NCBI RefSeq assembly: GCF_007995055.1
Contig: NZ_VOQQ01000001.1
Span: 372,001 to 436,000, forward strand
Source of the DNA: Sphingosinicella ginsenosidimutans
Lineage (GTDB): Bacteria > Pseudomonadota > Alphaproteobacteria > Sphingomonadales > Sphingomonadaceae
Length of the DNA: 64,000 bases
Direction: 5' to 3'
This document shows positions 40,883 through 49,749 of this stretch, piece after piece. The notes under the pieces are model-generated. The model was given only the letters and a program-made list of their open reading frames with translations, did not search any database and had not been told where the DNA came from. The translations under genes and the position numbers were made by a program. Each line of letters starts with the position of its first letter. Within the stretch, counting starts at the first letter, position 1.

Positions 40883-41497
40883 ATGGGGACAAGGATGCTG
40901 AAGCCAGGAGAAACGCTGAGAAAGCTGCGGGCGGCGCGGGGGCTGACCCTGGATGAGGTCAGCGGGAAGACGGGGCTGGCGGCGTCCACCCTTTCGAAAA
41001 TCGAAAACAACAAGATGTCGCTGACCTTCGACAAGCTCCAGCGCATCAGCAACGGCCTCAACATCGACATTTCGGAGCTTTTCAAGAACGGCGCGCCCGA
41101 GCCCGGGGGGACCGAAGGCCCGCGCGGGCGGCGGAGCGTCACGCGCGCCGGCGAAGGCGAACTCATCGAAAGCCAGAATTATCTTCACCGTTACGCCGCG
41201 ACCGATCTGCTGAAAAAGCAGTTCGTTCCGATCATCGCCGACGTCATGGCGCGCAGCATCGAGGATTTCGGCGAGATGGTGAACCATCCCGGCGAGGAAT
41301 ATTCGCTGGTGCTCGAAGGCGAGATCGAGCTCCACACCAAATATTATGCACCGCTGCGGCTCGGCGTCGGCGATTCGGTCTATTTCGACAGCGGCATGGA
41401 CCATGCCTATATTGCCGTCGGCGAAGGGCGTTGCCGGATGCTCTGCATCTGCACGCCCTCGGATCACCCCGGGCTCGTCGACATGGCGAGTCCCTAG
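40883..41497 (+). CDS. XRE-cupin transcriptional regulator
   Basis: A 204-residue regulator with an N-terminal helix-turn-helix (LRKLRAARGLTLDEVSGKTGLAASTLSKIENNKMSLTFDKL, about residues 11-52) and a C-terminal cupin barrel (about 130-198; HPGEEYSLVLEGEIELH, GVGDSVYFDSGMDHAYIA). Such regulators sense small amino-acid or polyamine-type ligands with the cupin. It is divergent from the DAO-family gene and upstream of the aminoacylase, so it likely controls both. The start could also be ATG 40895. TATATT at 40859-40864 may be its -10 box. Confidence 0.89.
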   Translation: MGTRMLKPGETLRKLRAARGLTLDEVSGKTGLAASTLSKIENNKMSLTFDKLQRISNGLNIDISELFKNGAPEPGGTEGPRGRRSVTRAGEGELIESQNYLHRYAATDLLKKQFVPIIADVMARSIEDFGEMVNHPGEEYSLVLEGEIELHTKYYAPLRLGVGDSVYFDSGMDHAYIAVGEGRCRMLCICTPSDHPGLVDMASP

Positions 41498-41521
41498 CCG
41501 GACCAATGCCTTCGCCATTTC

Positions 41522-41557
41522 GGCAAGTCTTTTTCCAGATCGATAAATTTTTGTTGC
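41522..41557. promoter_or_regulatory. Possible operator between the XRE-cupin and aminoacylase genes
   Basis: GGCAA (41522-41526) and TTGCC (41553-41557) form an inverted repeat around an AT-rich core that contains TTTTCCAGATCG. The same 12-mer with AT-rich flanks recurs at 49520-49531 upstream of another gene. The site lies 57 bp before the D-aminoacylase start. Regulator and function are not shown by sequence. Confidence 0.3.
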
Positions 41558-41613
41558 CTGCGTCGGCCAAGCGCCTACGATGGTTCGCAAACACCATCAG
41601 GGAGGCGGAATTC

Positions 41614-43182
41614 ATGCGGATGCGCGCCACAACCGGTCGGGTCGTTGGGGCGCTGGCCCTTCTGCTCTCGCTGGGGGCCGCGGCGCCGAGCCGGCAGCCC
41701 GCCTTCGACATCGTCATTTCCGGCGGCCGCGTCATGGATCCGGAAACGGGCTTCGATCGAATCGCCAATGTCGGAATACGCGGCCATTCGATCGTCGCGA
41801 TCTCGACGACGCCGCTCCACGGCCAGGTCGAGATCGATGCGCGCGGCAATGTGGTCGCGCCCGGCTTCATCGATCTGCACGCGCATGGCCAGATGCAACT
41901 CGCGCAGCGCTATCAGGCGCATGACGGCGTCACCACCGCCATCGATGCGGAGGCCGGCGCACTGCCGCTGGCGCCCTATTATCAGGCGATGGCCGGCCGC
42001 TCGATCATCAATTACGGCGTCTCAGCCTCGCATCGTTGCGCCCGGATCGAGGTGATCGGCGGCGTGCCGTGCGGCGGCCATTTCGCGACCAACGAGGCCA
42101 CCTATCGCGTGTGGACCCATGCCGGGGCGGCGGGCGATCGTCCCTTCACCCAGCCGGCGACACCGGAGCAGCAGGCCCGCATCGTCGCCCTCCTGCGCCA
42201 GGCGGTGGACGAGGGCGCCATCGGCGTCGGCCTCGGTCTCGAATATACGCCCGGCGCCGGACGCTCGGAAATCTATGACATTTTCAAGATGGCCGCCGAC
42301 ATCAATGCGCCGGTCTTCGTCCATGTCCGCCGGCGCACGCCCGATGCCGCGCCGGGCGTGCCGATCGCGGTGGTGCAGGAGCTGATCGCGGACGCGGCGG
42401 TCACCGGCGCCTCGCTCCACATCTGCCACGTCCACAGCACCGGCCTTGGCGACACGCCGGTTCTGATCGACATGATCGACCGGGCCGAGGCGCGCGGGAT
42501 CGACGTCACCAGCGAAGCCTATCCCTATACGGCGGGCAGCACGATGATCGGCTCCGAATTCTTCGCGCCGGGCTGGCAGCAGCGTTCGTCGATCACCTAC
42601 AGCGATCTCCAGTGGACCGCGACCGGCGAGCGGCTGACCGAGGAGAGCTTCAACCGCTACCGGCGCGAAACGCCGAACGGGATGGTGATCGTCCACATGA
42701 TCCCCGACGCGATCGTCGACCAGGCAATCGCCGCTTCCAATCTCCTGATCTCGTCCGACGGACAGCCCTGGATGACGCAGGGCGAGCATCCGCGCGGCGC
42801 CGGCACCTTCTCGCGCGTGCTCGGTCGCTATGTGCGCGAACGCCACACGCTCACCCTGATGGCGGCGCTGCGCAAGATGACCCTGCTGCCCGCGCAACGG
42901 CTCGAACAGATCGCGCCCGCGATGCACAACAAGGGCCGGATCCGCGTCGGCGCCGATGCCGACATCGTCATCTTCGATCCCAACCGGATCATCGACAATG
43001 CCACCTACGAGCATCCGATGCAGTTTTCGGGCGGCATCTCGACGCTGATCGTCGGCGGCACGCCGGTGATCCGCAACGGCGAGCTCGTCGCGAACGTGTT
43101 TCCGGGCCAGGCGGTGCGTTCGCAGCCGACAGCGGCGCGCCGGCCGGCGACGAACCGCCCGGCGCGCCGCAATACCGCCTAG
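41614..43182 (+). CDS. Secreted D-aminoacylase-like amidohydrolase
   Basis: A 522-residue metal-dependent hydrolase with a signal peptide (MRMRATTGRVVGALALLLSLGAAAPS). Metal ligands: His89 and His91 in DLHAHGQ, later His in VFVHVRRR and HICHVHS, and the catalytic Asp in ISSDGQPW. In classical N-acyl-D-amino-acid deacylases a Cys bridges the metals after GxTT; here the segment is GVTTAIDAEAGA with Glu at that place, so the metal centre or substrate may differ. GGAGG lies eight bases before the ATG. Likely hydrolyses N-acyl-D-amino acids or similar amides in the periplasm; products would pass to the YkvI-type transporter and the DAO-family oxidase. Confidence 0.85.
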   Translation: MRMRATTGRVVGALALLLSLGAAAPSRQPAFDIVISGGRVMDPETGFDRIANVGIRGHSIVAISTTPLHGQVEIDARGNVVAPGFIDLHAHGQMQLAQRYQAHDGVTTAIDAEAGALPLAPYYQAMAGRSIINYGVSASHRCARIEVIGGVPCGGHFATNEATYRVWTHAGAAGDRPFTQPATPEQQARIVALLRQAVDEGAIGVGLGLEYTPGAGRSEIYDIFKMAADINAPVFVHVRRRTPDAAPGVPIAVVQELIADAAVTGASLHICHVHSTGLGDTPVLIDMIDRAEARGIDVTSEAYPYTAGSTMIGSEFFAPGWQQRSSITYSDLQWTATGERLTEESFNRYRRETPNGMVIVHMIPDAIVDQAIAASNLLISSDGQPWMTQGEHPRGAGTFSRVLGRYVRERHTLTLMAALRKMTLLPAQRLEQIAPAMHNKGRIRVGADADIVIFDPNRIIDNATYEHPMQFSGGISTLIVGGTPVIRNGELVANVFPGQAVRSQPTAARRPATNRPARRNTA

Positions 43183-43209
43183 CCTTCCTCTCCCGACAGG
43201 AACTGCGAC

Positions 43210-44346
43210 ATGAGCAAAGCCCCCAGCCTGTTCCAGCGTCTGATCCTGCCGGGCTTCGCCTTCAAGGCCGTGATCATCGGCGGGGGCTATGCGACGGGGC
43301 GCGAGCTCGTCCAGTTCTTCTTCCCGAGCGGGCCGCTCGGCGGCGTCATGGGCCTTCTCTTCGCCGCGGCGATCTGGAGCGTCGTCGCGACGCTCACCTT
43401 CCTCTTCGCGCTGGCGACCGACAGCTATGACTACCGCACCTTTTTCAAGCGCCTGCTCGGCCCGGCCTGGCCAGCCTTCGAGATCATCTACATCCTGCTG
43501 ATCCTGCTCGTCCTCTCGGTGTTCGGGGCAGCGGCGGGAGAGATTTTCAGGCTCGCCTTCGGCCTGCCGCCGCTCGTCGGGACGCTTGCCCTGATGAGCG
43601 CGATCATCGTCGTCGTGATGGCCGGGCAGCACGCGGTCGAGAGCGTGTTCAAATATGTCTCGATCTTCCTCTATCTCGTCTACATGCTCGTCGTCGCGCT
43701 GTCCTTCTACAAGCTCGGCGACCGGATCTCCGCCGCCTTCGCGATGGACGTGCCGACCTCCGGCTGGGCGATGGGCGGCCTCACCTATGCCGGCTACAAT
43801 CTCATCGGCGCAGTGGTGATCCTGCCCGTGGCGCGCCACCTCACCAGCCGGCGCGACGCCGTGATCGCCGGCCTGCTCAGCGGGCCGCTGGCGGCGCTTC
43901 CCGGCCTGCTCTTCTTCCTGTGCATGACCGCGCTCTACCCTGGCATCGGCGACGCCGTGATCCCGTCCGACAGCCTGCTCGCGGCGCTTGGCATGCCGAT
44001 CCTCCACGTCGTCTTCCAGCTGATGATCCTTTCGGCGCTGCTCGAGAGCGGCGTCGGCTTCGTCCACGCGGTCAACGAACGGGTCGCCAGCGTCTACCGC
44101 CTGCGCGGCCGCACGATGTCCCATTGGGCGCGCTTCGGCGTGGCGACGACCGTCCTTGTCGGCGCGGTCTTCGTCGCCGCGCGCTTCGGCCTCGTCGAGC
44201 TCGTGGCGCGCGGCTACGGCGCCTTCGCGTGGCTGGTCCTGGCGGTCTATGTGGTGCCGCTTCTGACGATCGGCACCTGGCGGCTCCTCGCCGCGCGCAG
44301 GCCCGGCGCCGCCGCGACGGACGAAGCCCCCGCCTCCATCGGCTGA
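43210..44346 (+). CDS. YkvI-family membrane transporter
   Basis: A 378-residue inner-membrane protein with about ten helices. FKAVIIGGGYATGRELVQFFFPSG opens with the glycine-rich helix typical of YkvI-like proteins, distant relatives of amino-acid/cation symporters. It starts 28 bp after the D-aminoacylase stop on the same strand, so the pair is almost certainly an operon. Import of the amino acid released by the hydrolase is the simplest inference. Substrate unproven. Confidence 0.83.
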   Translation: MSKAPSLFQRLILPGFAFKAVIIGGGYATGRELVQFFFPSGPLGGVMGLLFAAAIWSVVATLTFLFALATDSYDYRTFFKRLLGPAWPAFEIIYILLILLVLSVFGAAAGEIFRLAFGLPPLVGTLALMSAIIVVVMAGQHAVESVFKYVSIFLYLVYMLVVALSFYKLGDRISAAFAMDVPTSGWAMGGLTYAGYNLIGAVVILPVARHLTSRRDAVIAGLLSGPLAALPGLLFFLCMTALYPGIGDAVIPSDSLLAALGMPILHVVFQLMILSALLESGVGFVHAVNERVASVYRLRGRTMSHWARFGVATTVLVGAVFVAARFGLVELVARGYGAFAWLVLAVYVVPLLTIGTWRLLAARRPGAAATDEAPASIG

Positions 44347-44350
44347 AAGA

Positions 44351-44384
44351 GGACGCCCCACCCCACCGGACGCCCCACCCCACC
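44351..44384. repeat. 17-bp exact tandem duplication
   Basis: GGACGCCCCACCCCACC occurs twice in direct succession (44351-44367 and 44368-44384), just after the transporter stop codon. It looks like a slippage product; no function is evident. Confidence 0.8.
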
Positions 44385-44394
44385 GGGCGGCAAG

Positions 44395-44434
44395 AAAATG
44401 GCCGGCTGACCGGGGACGTGTCGGTCAGCCGGCC
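44395..44434 (-). terminator. Terminator of the CocE/NonD gene
   Basis: A perfect 12-bp stem (44400-44411 / 44423-44434) with an 11-nt loop. Reading the minus strand, it is followed by ATTTTCTT, so it ends the CocE/NonD transcript. It may also slow readthrough from the convergent transporter gene. Confidence 0.75.
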
Positions 44435-44477
44435 GCCGGCCCCTGGGGGATTGAGAGTGGGGCGGCGAGGGGAAGCC

Positions 44478-46301
44478 TTATTCCGCCGGCTGTGCCGCAG
44501 CGGTCTGCATCGGCGGATCGAACGGCTCCGAGGCGCCGCGCGGCACGATCGGAAGGATGATCTCCGACGTGTAGCGGCGGTCATGATGCACCCGGGTGTG
44601 GGCGATCGCGGTTTCGGTGCCGGAATCGGAATTGGCCGTATTGAGGTTGCGGCCGAACACCGGGAAATCGCTGCTCGTCACCTCGACCCTGAAGCGGTGG
44701 CCGGCACGGAAATAGTTGCTGGTCGGGAAGAGATCGACCGGGATCCGATAGACCTGGCCCGGCTGCATCAGCTCCGGATCGGACATCGAGTTGCGATATT
44801 TCGCGCGGGCGATCCCCTCGGCGATGTTGAGCGACCGGCCATCGGGATAGACGTCCATCAGCCGCACGACGACGTCGGTATCGACCACGTCGGAGGAGAT
44901 ATAGATGTTGGCGCGCACCGGCCCCGTCACCTCGACGTCCTCGGCCAGCGGCTGCCCCGTATAGACGAGCACGTCGTCACGCTGCTCGACCGATGCGTGG
45001 TCGACGCTGCCTTGCGGCAGGCCCCCGCGCGCGCCGGCGGTGCGGCTGCTCAGCGACGGCACCGGGTGGTTGGGATCATAGGTGAAGGTGTCGGGCGCGC
45101 CCCGGCCGTTGCCTTCGACAAGCATGCCGTCGCCGGCGGCGGTGTTGGCGTGGCCGCCGCTCGACAGCCGCATCGACCGATACTGCGTTCCCGGGATTGG
45201 GAAGGCATCCGCCTGCCGCCATTGGTTCAGCGCGGGGAGGAAATAGATGAAGTTCTTGTGGGTCGGCGCTTCGCGACCGAGCAGGACATGATCCATCCAG
45301 CGGTCGCGAAGCGAATCGAGATCGATGATCGCCTGCGGCCCGGCATCGAGCGCGCCGATGACACGGTTGCGGTTCACGCCGTGGAGCCATGGCCCGATCA
45401 CGAGGACATGATTCCCGGGCGTTGCCGAATGGCCGCGCGCATTCTCGTAATTGCGCACCGCGCCGAGCAGCTGGCCTTCATACCAGCCGGTGACGTTGAA
45501 GGTTGGAATATCGCGCCCGGGCGTGTTCCCGGTCGCCTGCAGCGGCTGCCAGTAGGGGCCGAAGCGATCCTCGCGCATCGCATCCTCCCACGCCTGGACG
45601 CGGCGGCCGTTGCGCTGGTCGATGGTGGAGAGCGGGAGCGCGGCCATCACCTCGCCCCAGTCGAAATCCTCGACCTCGTGCGGATGGTTCACCCGGCCAT
45701 ATTCCTGCATCATCCACGTGAAGATGAGATCGAGCTTCGGAACGCCGTTGAAGCGGACGAAATCGCCGAAGCCGTCGGCCGGGGCGACGTAGGAAACGAT
45801 CGCGCTCTGGTGCGGATTGCGCTCGCGCCACAAGTTCCACTGCGAATTGCCGCTATAGGACGCGCCGATCGTCGCCACCTGGCCGTTCGACCAGTCTTGC
45901 TGCGCGATCCAGTCCAGCACATGGGCGCCGTCGGCGGCATCGCGGAACGGCGCGAAGTCCCCGCCTGAATCGAAGCGGCCGCGCACGTCGACCGAAACAT
46001 AGGCATAGCCGCGATTGACGAAGTCGATCACCTGGGCCGCGCTCGCGTCCTTCCCATAGGGGGTCTGGAGGAAGACGGTCGGGTGCTTCTGATCGTCCGC
46101 CGGACGCAGCACGGTCGCCGACAGGCGCACGCCGTCGGGCATGGTGATGCCGACATCATATTGCGCGATCGTGTTCGGGTAGCGAAAGCCGACCTGCGGC
46201 GGGCTGGCCTGCGCCGATGGCTGATCGGCCTGCGCGACCGAGCCGGCGACGGCGAGCGCGAGGCTGGCCCCCGCCAGCAAAAACGTGCGGAACGTCTTCA
46301 T
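44478..46301 (-). CDS. Secreted CocE/NonD family hydrolase
   Basis: A 607-residue serine hydrolase of the X-Pro dipeptidyl-peptidase (S15)/cocaine-esterase group. Signal peptide MKTFRTFLLAGASLALAVAG...AQAD. The nucleophile is Ser in TIGASYSGNSQW; the oxyanion-side Tyr lies in FLQTPYGKD. The catalytic His is probably in IGPWLHGVN, and the C-terminal jelly-roll domain begins near DVEVTGPVRANIYIS. This family includes alpha-amino-acid ester hydrolases and glutaryl amidases, which act on acylated amino compounds. Upstream on the same strand is a TonB receptor with a 33-bp gap, so the receptor probably imports the substrate or product. Confidence 0.92.
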   Translation of the reverse strand: MKTFRTFLLAGASLALAVAGSVAQADQPSAQASPPQVGFRYPNTIAQYDVGITMPDGVRLSATVLRPADDQKHPTVFLQTPYGKDASAAQVIDFVNRGYAYVSVDVRGRFDSGGDFAPFRDAADGAHVLDWIAQQDWSNGQVATIGASYSGNSQWNLWRERNPHQSAIVSYVAPADGFGDFVRFNGVPKLDLIFTWMMQEYGRVNHPHEVEDFDWGEVMAALPLSTIDQRNGRRVQAWEDAMREDRFGPYWQPLQATGNTPGRDIPTFNVTGWYEGQLLGAVRNYENARGHSATPGNHVLVIGPWLHGVNRNRVIGALDAGPQAIIDLDSLRDRWMDHVLLGREAPTHKNFIYFLPALNQWRQADAFPIPGTQYRSMRLSSGGHANTAAGDGMLVEGNGRGAPDTFTYDPNHPVPSLSSRTAGARGGLPQGSVDHASVEQRDDVLVYTGQPLAEDVEVTGPVRANIYISSDVVDTDVVVRLMDVYPDGRSLNIAEGIARAKYRNSMSDPELMQPGQVYRIPVDLFPTSNYFRAGHRFRVEVTSSDFPVFGRNLNTANSDSGTETAIAHTRVHHDRRYTSEIILPIVPRGASEPFDPPMQTAAAQPAE

Positions 46302-46334
46302 TCTCGTCTCCTTCCACCGGCGCGCCGCCGATGC

Positions 46335-49280
46335 TCACATGTTGAAGCGGATGCCTACGCGGAACACGCGTCCGAGGACGTCATAGAAATTGGGGTTGGC
46401 GGCCTCGAACACGAACGGCGTGCCGCTCGGCCCGGGCGCGACCACCGCCGGATCCTTGTTGAAGACGTTGATGACGTTGAAGAAGAGCTCCGCCTCTCCG
46501 CCGCCCGGCGTGTGCAGCCGGCGCGCCAGATAGGCGTCGAGATAGAAGGCGCCAGGAATGTGATTGTCGTTGATCGTGCGGTTCGCGATCGTCGACGTCG
46601 GGCAGCCCGACGTGCATTCGATGAAGCTGGTGTCGTAGACGCCGGCGCTGACGCCGCGGCCGGTGATCGTCGCCGTCGTGTTGCGGTTCGAATAGGTGAT
46701 CGAGCCGCGATAGATCCAGTTGGGCACGCCGAAGGCGGCGGCATTGCTCCCCGCCTGGTCGGTGGGCGCATCGATGCCGTTGTCGGTAAAGCTCTTGAGA
46801 TAATGGGTGGCGAGCAGGCTGAAGGTGAGGTTGCCCGAAAGCCCGCCGGAAATGTCGGCGAGATTCATCCGGTAATCCGCCTGGAAATCGATGCCGCGCG
46901 CAATCTGCGACACAAAGTTGAACGGCTGGAGCCGGATCTGGGTGATGACGTCGGCGCCGTTGACCGTGCCCCGCGTGATCGCCGCGCAATAGGTCGAATC
47001 GCCCGCGAAGCAGCGATCGACGATCGTCTGCGCCGAGACCGATGCGATCGCTCCCGAAATCTTGATGTTGTAATAGTCGGCCGAGACGCTGAAGCCCGGA
47101 ATGAAACGCGGCTGAAGCACCACGCCGAGGCCCAGCGTGTCGGCCACTTCCGGACGCAGATCCGGATTGCCGGTGACGAGCCCCTGATAGGCGGTGAGCG
47201 CGTTGCCGTTGAACGGATCGATGACCGTGTTCTGGTTGAGGCCGCCCGCGTTGAACAGTTCGAGCAGGTTGGGCGCACGGATGTCGCGCGATCGGGTGGC
47301 GCGGAAGCGAACGCCGTCGATCGGCGTCCAGGTGCCGCCAAGCTTCCAGGTCGTGACCCGGCCCGACGTGCTGTAGTCGGTGAGCCGGACGGCGCCGTTG
47401 AACTCCAGCTCGCGGGCAAACGGGAGGTCGCGAAGCAGCGGGACCACCGTTTCGAGGAAGCCCTCCGTCACGTTGTAGCCGCCGAAGGTCGGCAGGTAAT
47501 TGCCGACGAAATAGCCGTTGGCCCCGCCGATCGGATCGACTTCGCCGCTGATCGCCTCGCGGCGATGTTCGACGCCGAGCGCGATCGAGACCGGACCGGC
47601 CCAGATCGAGAAGGGCTCGCCGTTGATCGAGGCCGCGACCACGTCCTGCGTGATCCGGTTGCGACGGAAGGACGTGCCGGTCAGATAGTTGATGACATCC
47701 GGTCCGTTCACCCCGACTCCGAAGAGATTGTAGGGGACGCAGCCATTGGTCGGATTGGTCAGCGTCGAGCGGCAGACGATGTTTCCGCTCACCGGATCGC
47801 GCACGGCATCGATCGCGAGCGCGAACCGCGACTTGTTGAGATTGTCCGGCGAGGTTTCAAGCAGCCGCGCGACGCCGCGCTGGTAATAGGCGTTCCAGTG
47901 CCAGGTGCCGCCAAGGGCATGAAGGCTGCCGTTGGCGCCGATCACGTAACGCTCGACCGTGCGCTTGTTGTCGGTGCCGAGCGCGGGCAGATCGCCGTTC
48001 ATCGTGCCGAGCGTGAACTGGCTGATGCCGAGCTGCGCCGCCTGATCCGCGATCGATTGCGGCAGGAAGGCGTTGGTCGCGCTGACCACGAGGTTTCCGA
48101 CATTGAAGACCTGGCAACACAGCGACCGCACCGTCGAGTGGCTGATCGAGAATTGCCCGAACAGCTCGACATCGGGAAGGATGTCGTAGCCCGCGCGCAG
48201 GAACAGGCTCTTGCGATTTTGCTGCGGATCGAGCGTCTGGACATTGGCGAACAGGTTGCTCGCCCAGTCGCCGCCCTGCATCACGCCGCCGCTCAGGATC
48301 GGACCATAGTTGAACTGGTAGGGCACGCCGCCGGCGCCGAAGGCGGTGCCGCGCAGCGCCGTGTTGGTGATGATGCCGCCCGCCGTCGCATTGGCGAGCG
48401 CGACCTGCGGCAGCAGCAGCCGCTCGGGCTGGCCGTTGGTGAGCGTATAGGCCGGGTTGTTGATGATCTCCCAGCCTTCGCGGTCCCAGCGTCGCCCTCC
48501 GTCGCCGTCGGTGCCTTGCACCCCGCTCATCTCGCCGCTGATGATGAGATGGCCGCGATTGTCGGCGAAGCTCAGGCCGCCGGCGATCGATGCATCCCAG
48601 GTCCTGTCGTCTCCATAAGTGGTGATGCCGCTGGACGCCGAGGCGCGGATGCCCGTGAAGCGGCGGTCGAGAATGAAGTTGACCACGCCCGAAAGCGCGT
48701 CGGAGCCGTAGGCCGCCGAAGCGCCCCCGGTCACCACCTCCACGCGGGAGATCAGTGCCTGCGGGAAATCGTTGACGTCGACGAGGCCGGAGGCGGACGA
48801 GGCGACCGAACGCTGGCCGTCGAACAGGATCAGGGTGCGGTTCGCGCCGAGGCCGCGCAGGTTGATCGCGTTGATGCCGGCGGTGCCGGTGCCGATGCTG
48901 CCCTGGCTGTTTTTCGGCGTGACGCTGCTCGAGACCGACGGAAGCGTGTTGACCGCATCGGCGATGTTCTCGCGCGCGGCGGCGCGCAGCTGTTCGGCGC
49001 CGACCACGGTCAGCGGCGTCGGCGCCTGATAGCCGTCGCGCGCGACGCGCGTGCCGGTGACGACGACTTCGGTGGCAGCCTCCTCCTGCGCGGGGGACGC
49101 CGCGGGCGGCTGGGCATCTGCGGCCGCAACCTGGGGCTCTTCGACGGGGGGCTGCGCCGGCGCGCTCTGCGCGAACGCCTGTCCGTGCGCCGCGACCATG
49201 GCCGCAAGCAGCGCGACCCGGCTGACATGCATGTGACGCCCGCGAATGAGATCGATGGCGGCTGGACCAAACGGCTTCAT
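46335..49280 (-). CDS. TonB-dependent outer-membrane receptor
   Basis: A 981-residue receptor. The signal region ends MVAAHGQAFAQ; TonB-box-like TEVVVTGTRV leads into a plug domain (LTVVGAEQLRAAARENIADAVNTLPSV, INLRGLGANRTLILFDGQR, VEVVTGGASAAYGSDALSGVVNFIL). The large barrel with long Asn/Gly-rich loops and several Cys pairs (SLCCQVF, CAAITRG, CTSGCPT) ends in VFRVGIRFNM. The type is typical of sphingomonad receptors that import peptides, oligosaccharides or aromatic acids. It precedes the CocE/NonD gene in one transcription unit. GGGGAGG marks the start. Confidence 0.93.
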   Translation of the reverse strand: MKPFGPAAIDLIRGRHMHVSRVALLAAMVAAHGQAFAQSAPAQPPVEEPQVAAADAQPPAASPAQEEAATEVVVTGTRVARDGYQAPTPLTVVGAEQLRAAARENIADAVNTLPSVSSSVTPKNSQGSIGTGTAGINAINLRGLGANRTLILFDGQRSVASSASGLVDVNDFPQALISRVEVVTGGASAAYGSDALSGVVNFILDRRFTGIRASASSGITTYGDDRTWDASIAGGLSFADNRGHLIISGEMSGVQGTDGDGGRRWDREGWEIINNPAYTLTNGQPERLLLPQVALANATAGGIITNTALRGTAFGAGGVPYQFNYGPILSGGVMQGGDWASNLFANVQTLDPQQNRKSLFLRAGYDILPDVELFGQFSISHSTVRSLCCQVFNVGNLVVSATNAFLPQSIADQAAQLGISQFTLGTMNGDLPALGTDNKRTVERYVIGANGSLHALGGTWHWNAYYQRGVARLLETSPDNLNKSRFALAIDAVRDPVSGNIVCRSTLTNPTNGCVPYNLFGVGVNGPDVINYLTGTSFRRNRITQDVVAASINGEPFSIWAGPVSIALGVEHRREAISGEVDPIGGANGYFVGNYLPTFGGYNVTEGFLETVVPLLRDLPFARELEFNGAVRLTDYSTSGRVTTWKLGGTWTPIDGVRFRATRSRDIRAPNLLELFNAGGLNQNTVIDPFNGNALTAYQGLVTGNPDLRPEVADTLGLGVVLQPRFIPGFSVSADYYNIKISGAIASVSAQTIVDRCFAGDSTYCAAITRGTVNGADVITQIRLQPFNFVSQIARGIDFQADYRMNLADISGGLSGNLTFSLLATHYLKSFTDNGIDAPTDQAGSNAAAFGVPNWIYRGSITYSNRNTTATITGRGVSAGVYDTSFIECTSGCPTSTIANRTINDNHIPGAFYLDAYLARRLHTPGGGEAELFFNVINVFNKDPAVVAPGPSGTPFVFEAANPNFYDVLGRVFRVGIRFNM

Positions 49281-49749
49281 CGTGGCCTCCCCTGCACGGT
49301 GAGCGACACCCTTCTCACCAGTTATGACGAAACTGAAACGCTTTTACGCTTTTTGCAACTAAATTCTATATCGGCAAATTGACCTATTCCCCGATACCTC
49401 CCACACCGACCCATGCGCGGGCGGAGAGACGCCGAAGAATAGCGATTTCACAGCGTGTTAGCAGCGTTTCCCCGAGGCACTCGCGTTCGGCCGGGCGGGC
49501 GGATCAGGAACCGCACCGCTTTTCCAGATCGTAAAAATGGCCACCATGAGCGCCGGCATGATTCATCGTTCGCCTTGCCGGGGCCCGGCCAAAGGCCGAA
49601 CCGCAAAAGCACCGACCAAACATCATGGGCCCCACAACTCATATTCTGTTCAGGCCCTTCCTCATGACGCCCATCATCGGACGGGTGAGGCTCGGTCCGG
49701 CATCAGGCGCCCCGACATAGCGAGTATGTCCATGGAGACCCGGAAGCTG
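49281..49749. other. Intergenic region between divergent TonB receptor and MDR gene
   Basis: No convincing gene is present. An AT-rich stretch (49320-49380) just upstream of the receptor probably holds its promoter, with two direct copies of ACGCTTTT at about 49338-49352. TTTTCCAGATCG at 49520-49531 matches a sequence before the D-aminoacylase gene. Open frames starting at 49537 have no ribosome-binding site and no recognisable protein. Confidence 0.5.

Noticed and set aside
46083..49382. A 1099-codon open frame on the plus strand
   Set aside because: Antisense shadow of the 981-residue TonB receptor, with no recognisable motif or ribosome-binding site.
49537..49749. N-terminal extension of the MDR oxidoreductase from ATG 49537
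   Set aside because: The extra residues are basic and low in hydrophobics, have no homologous feel, and no ribosome-binding site precedes them; ATG 49750 gives a normal N-terminus.
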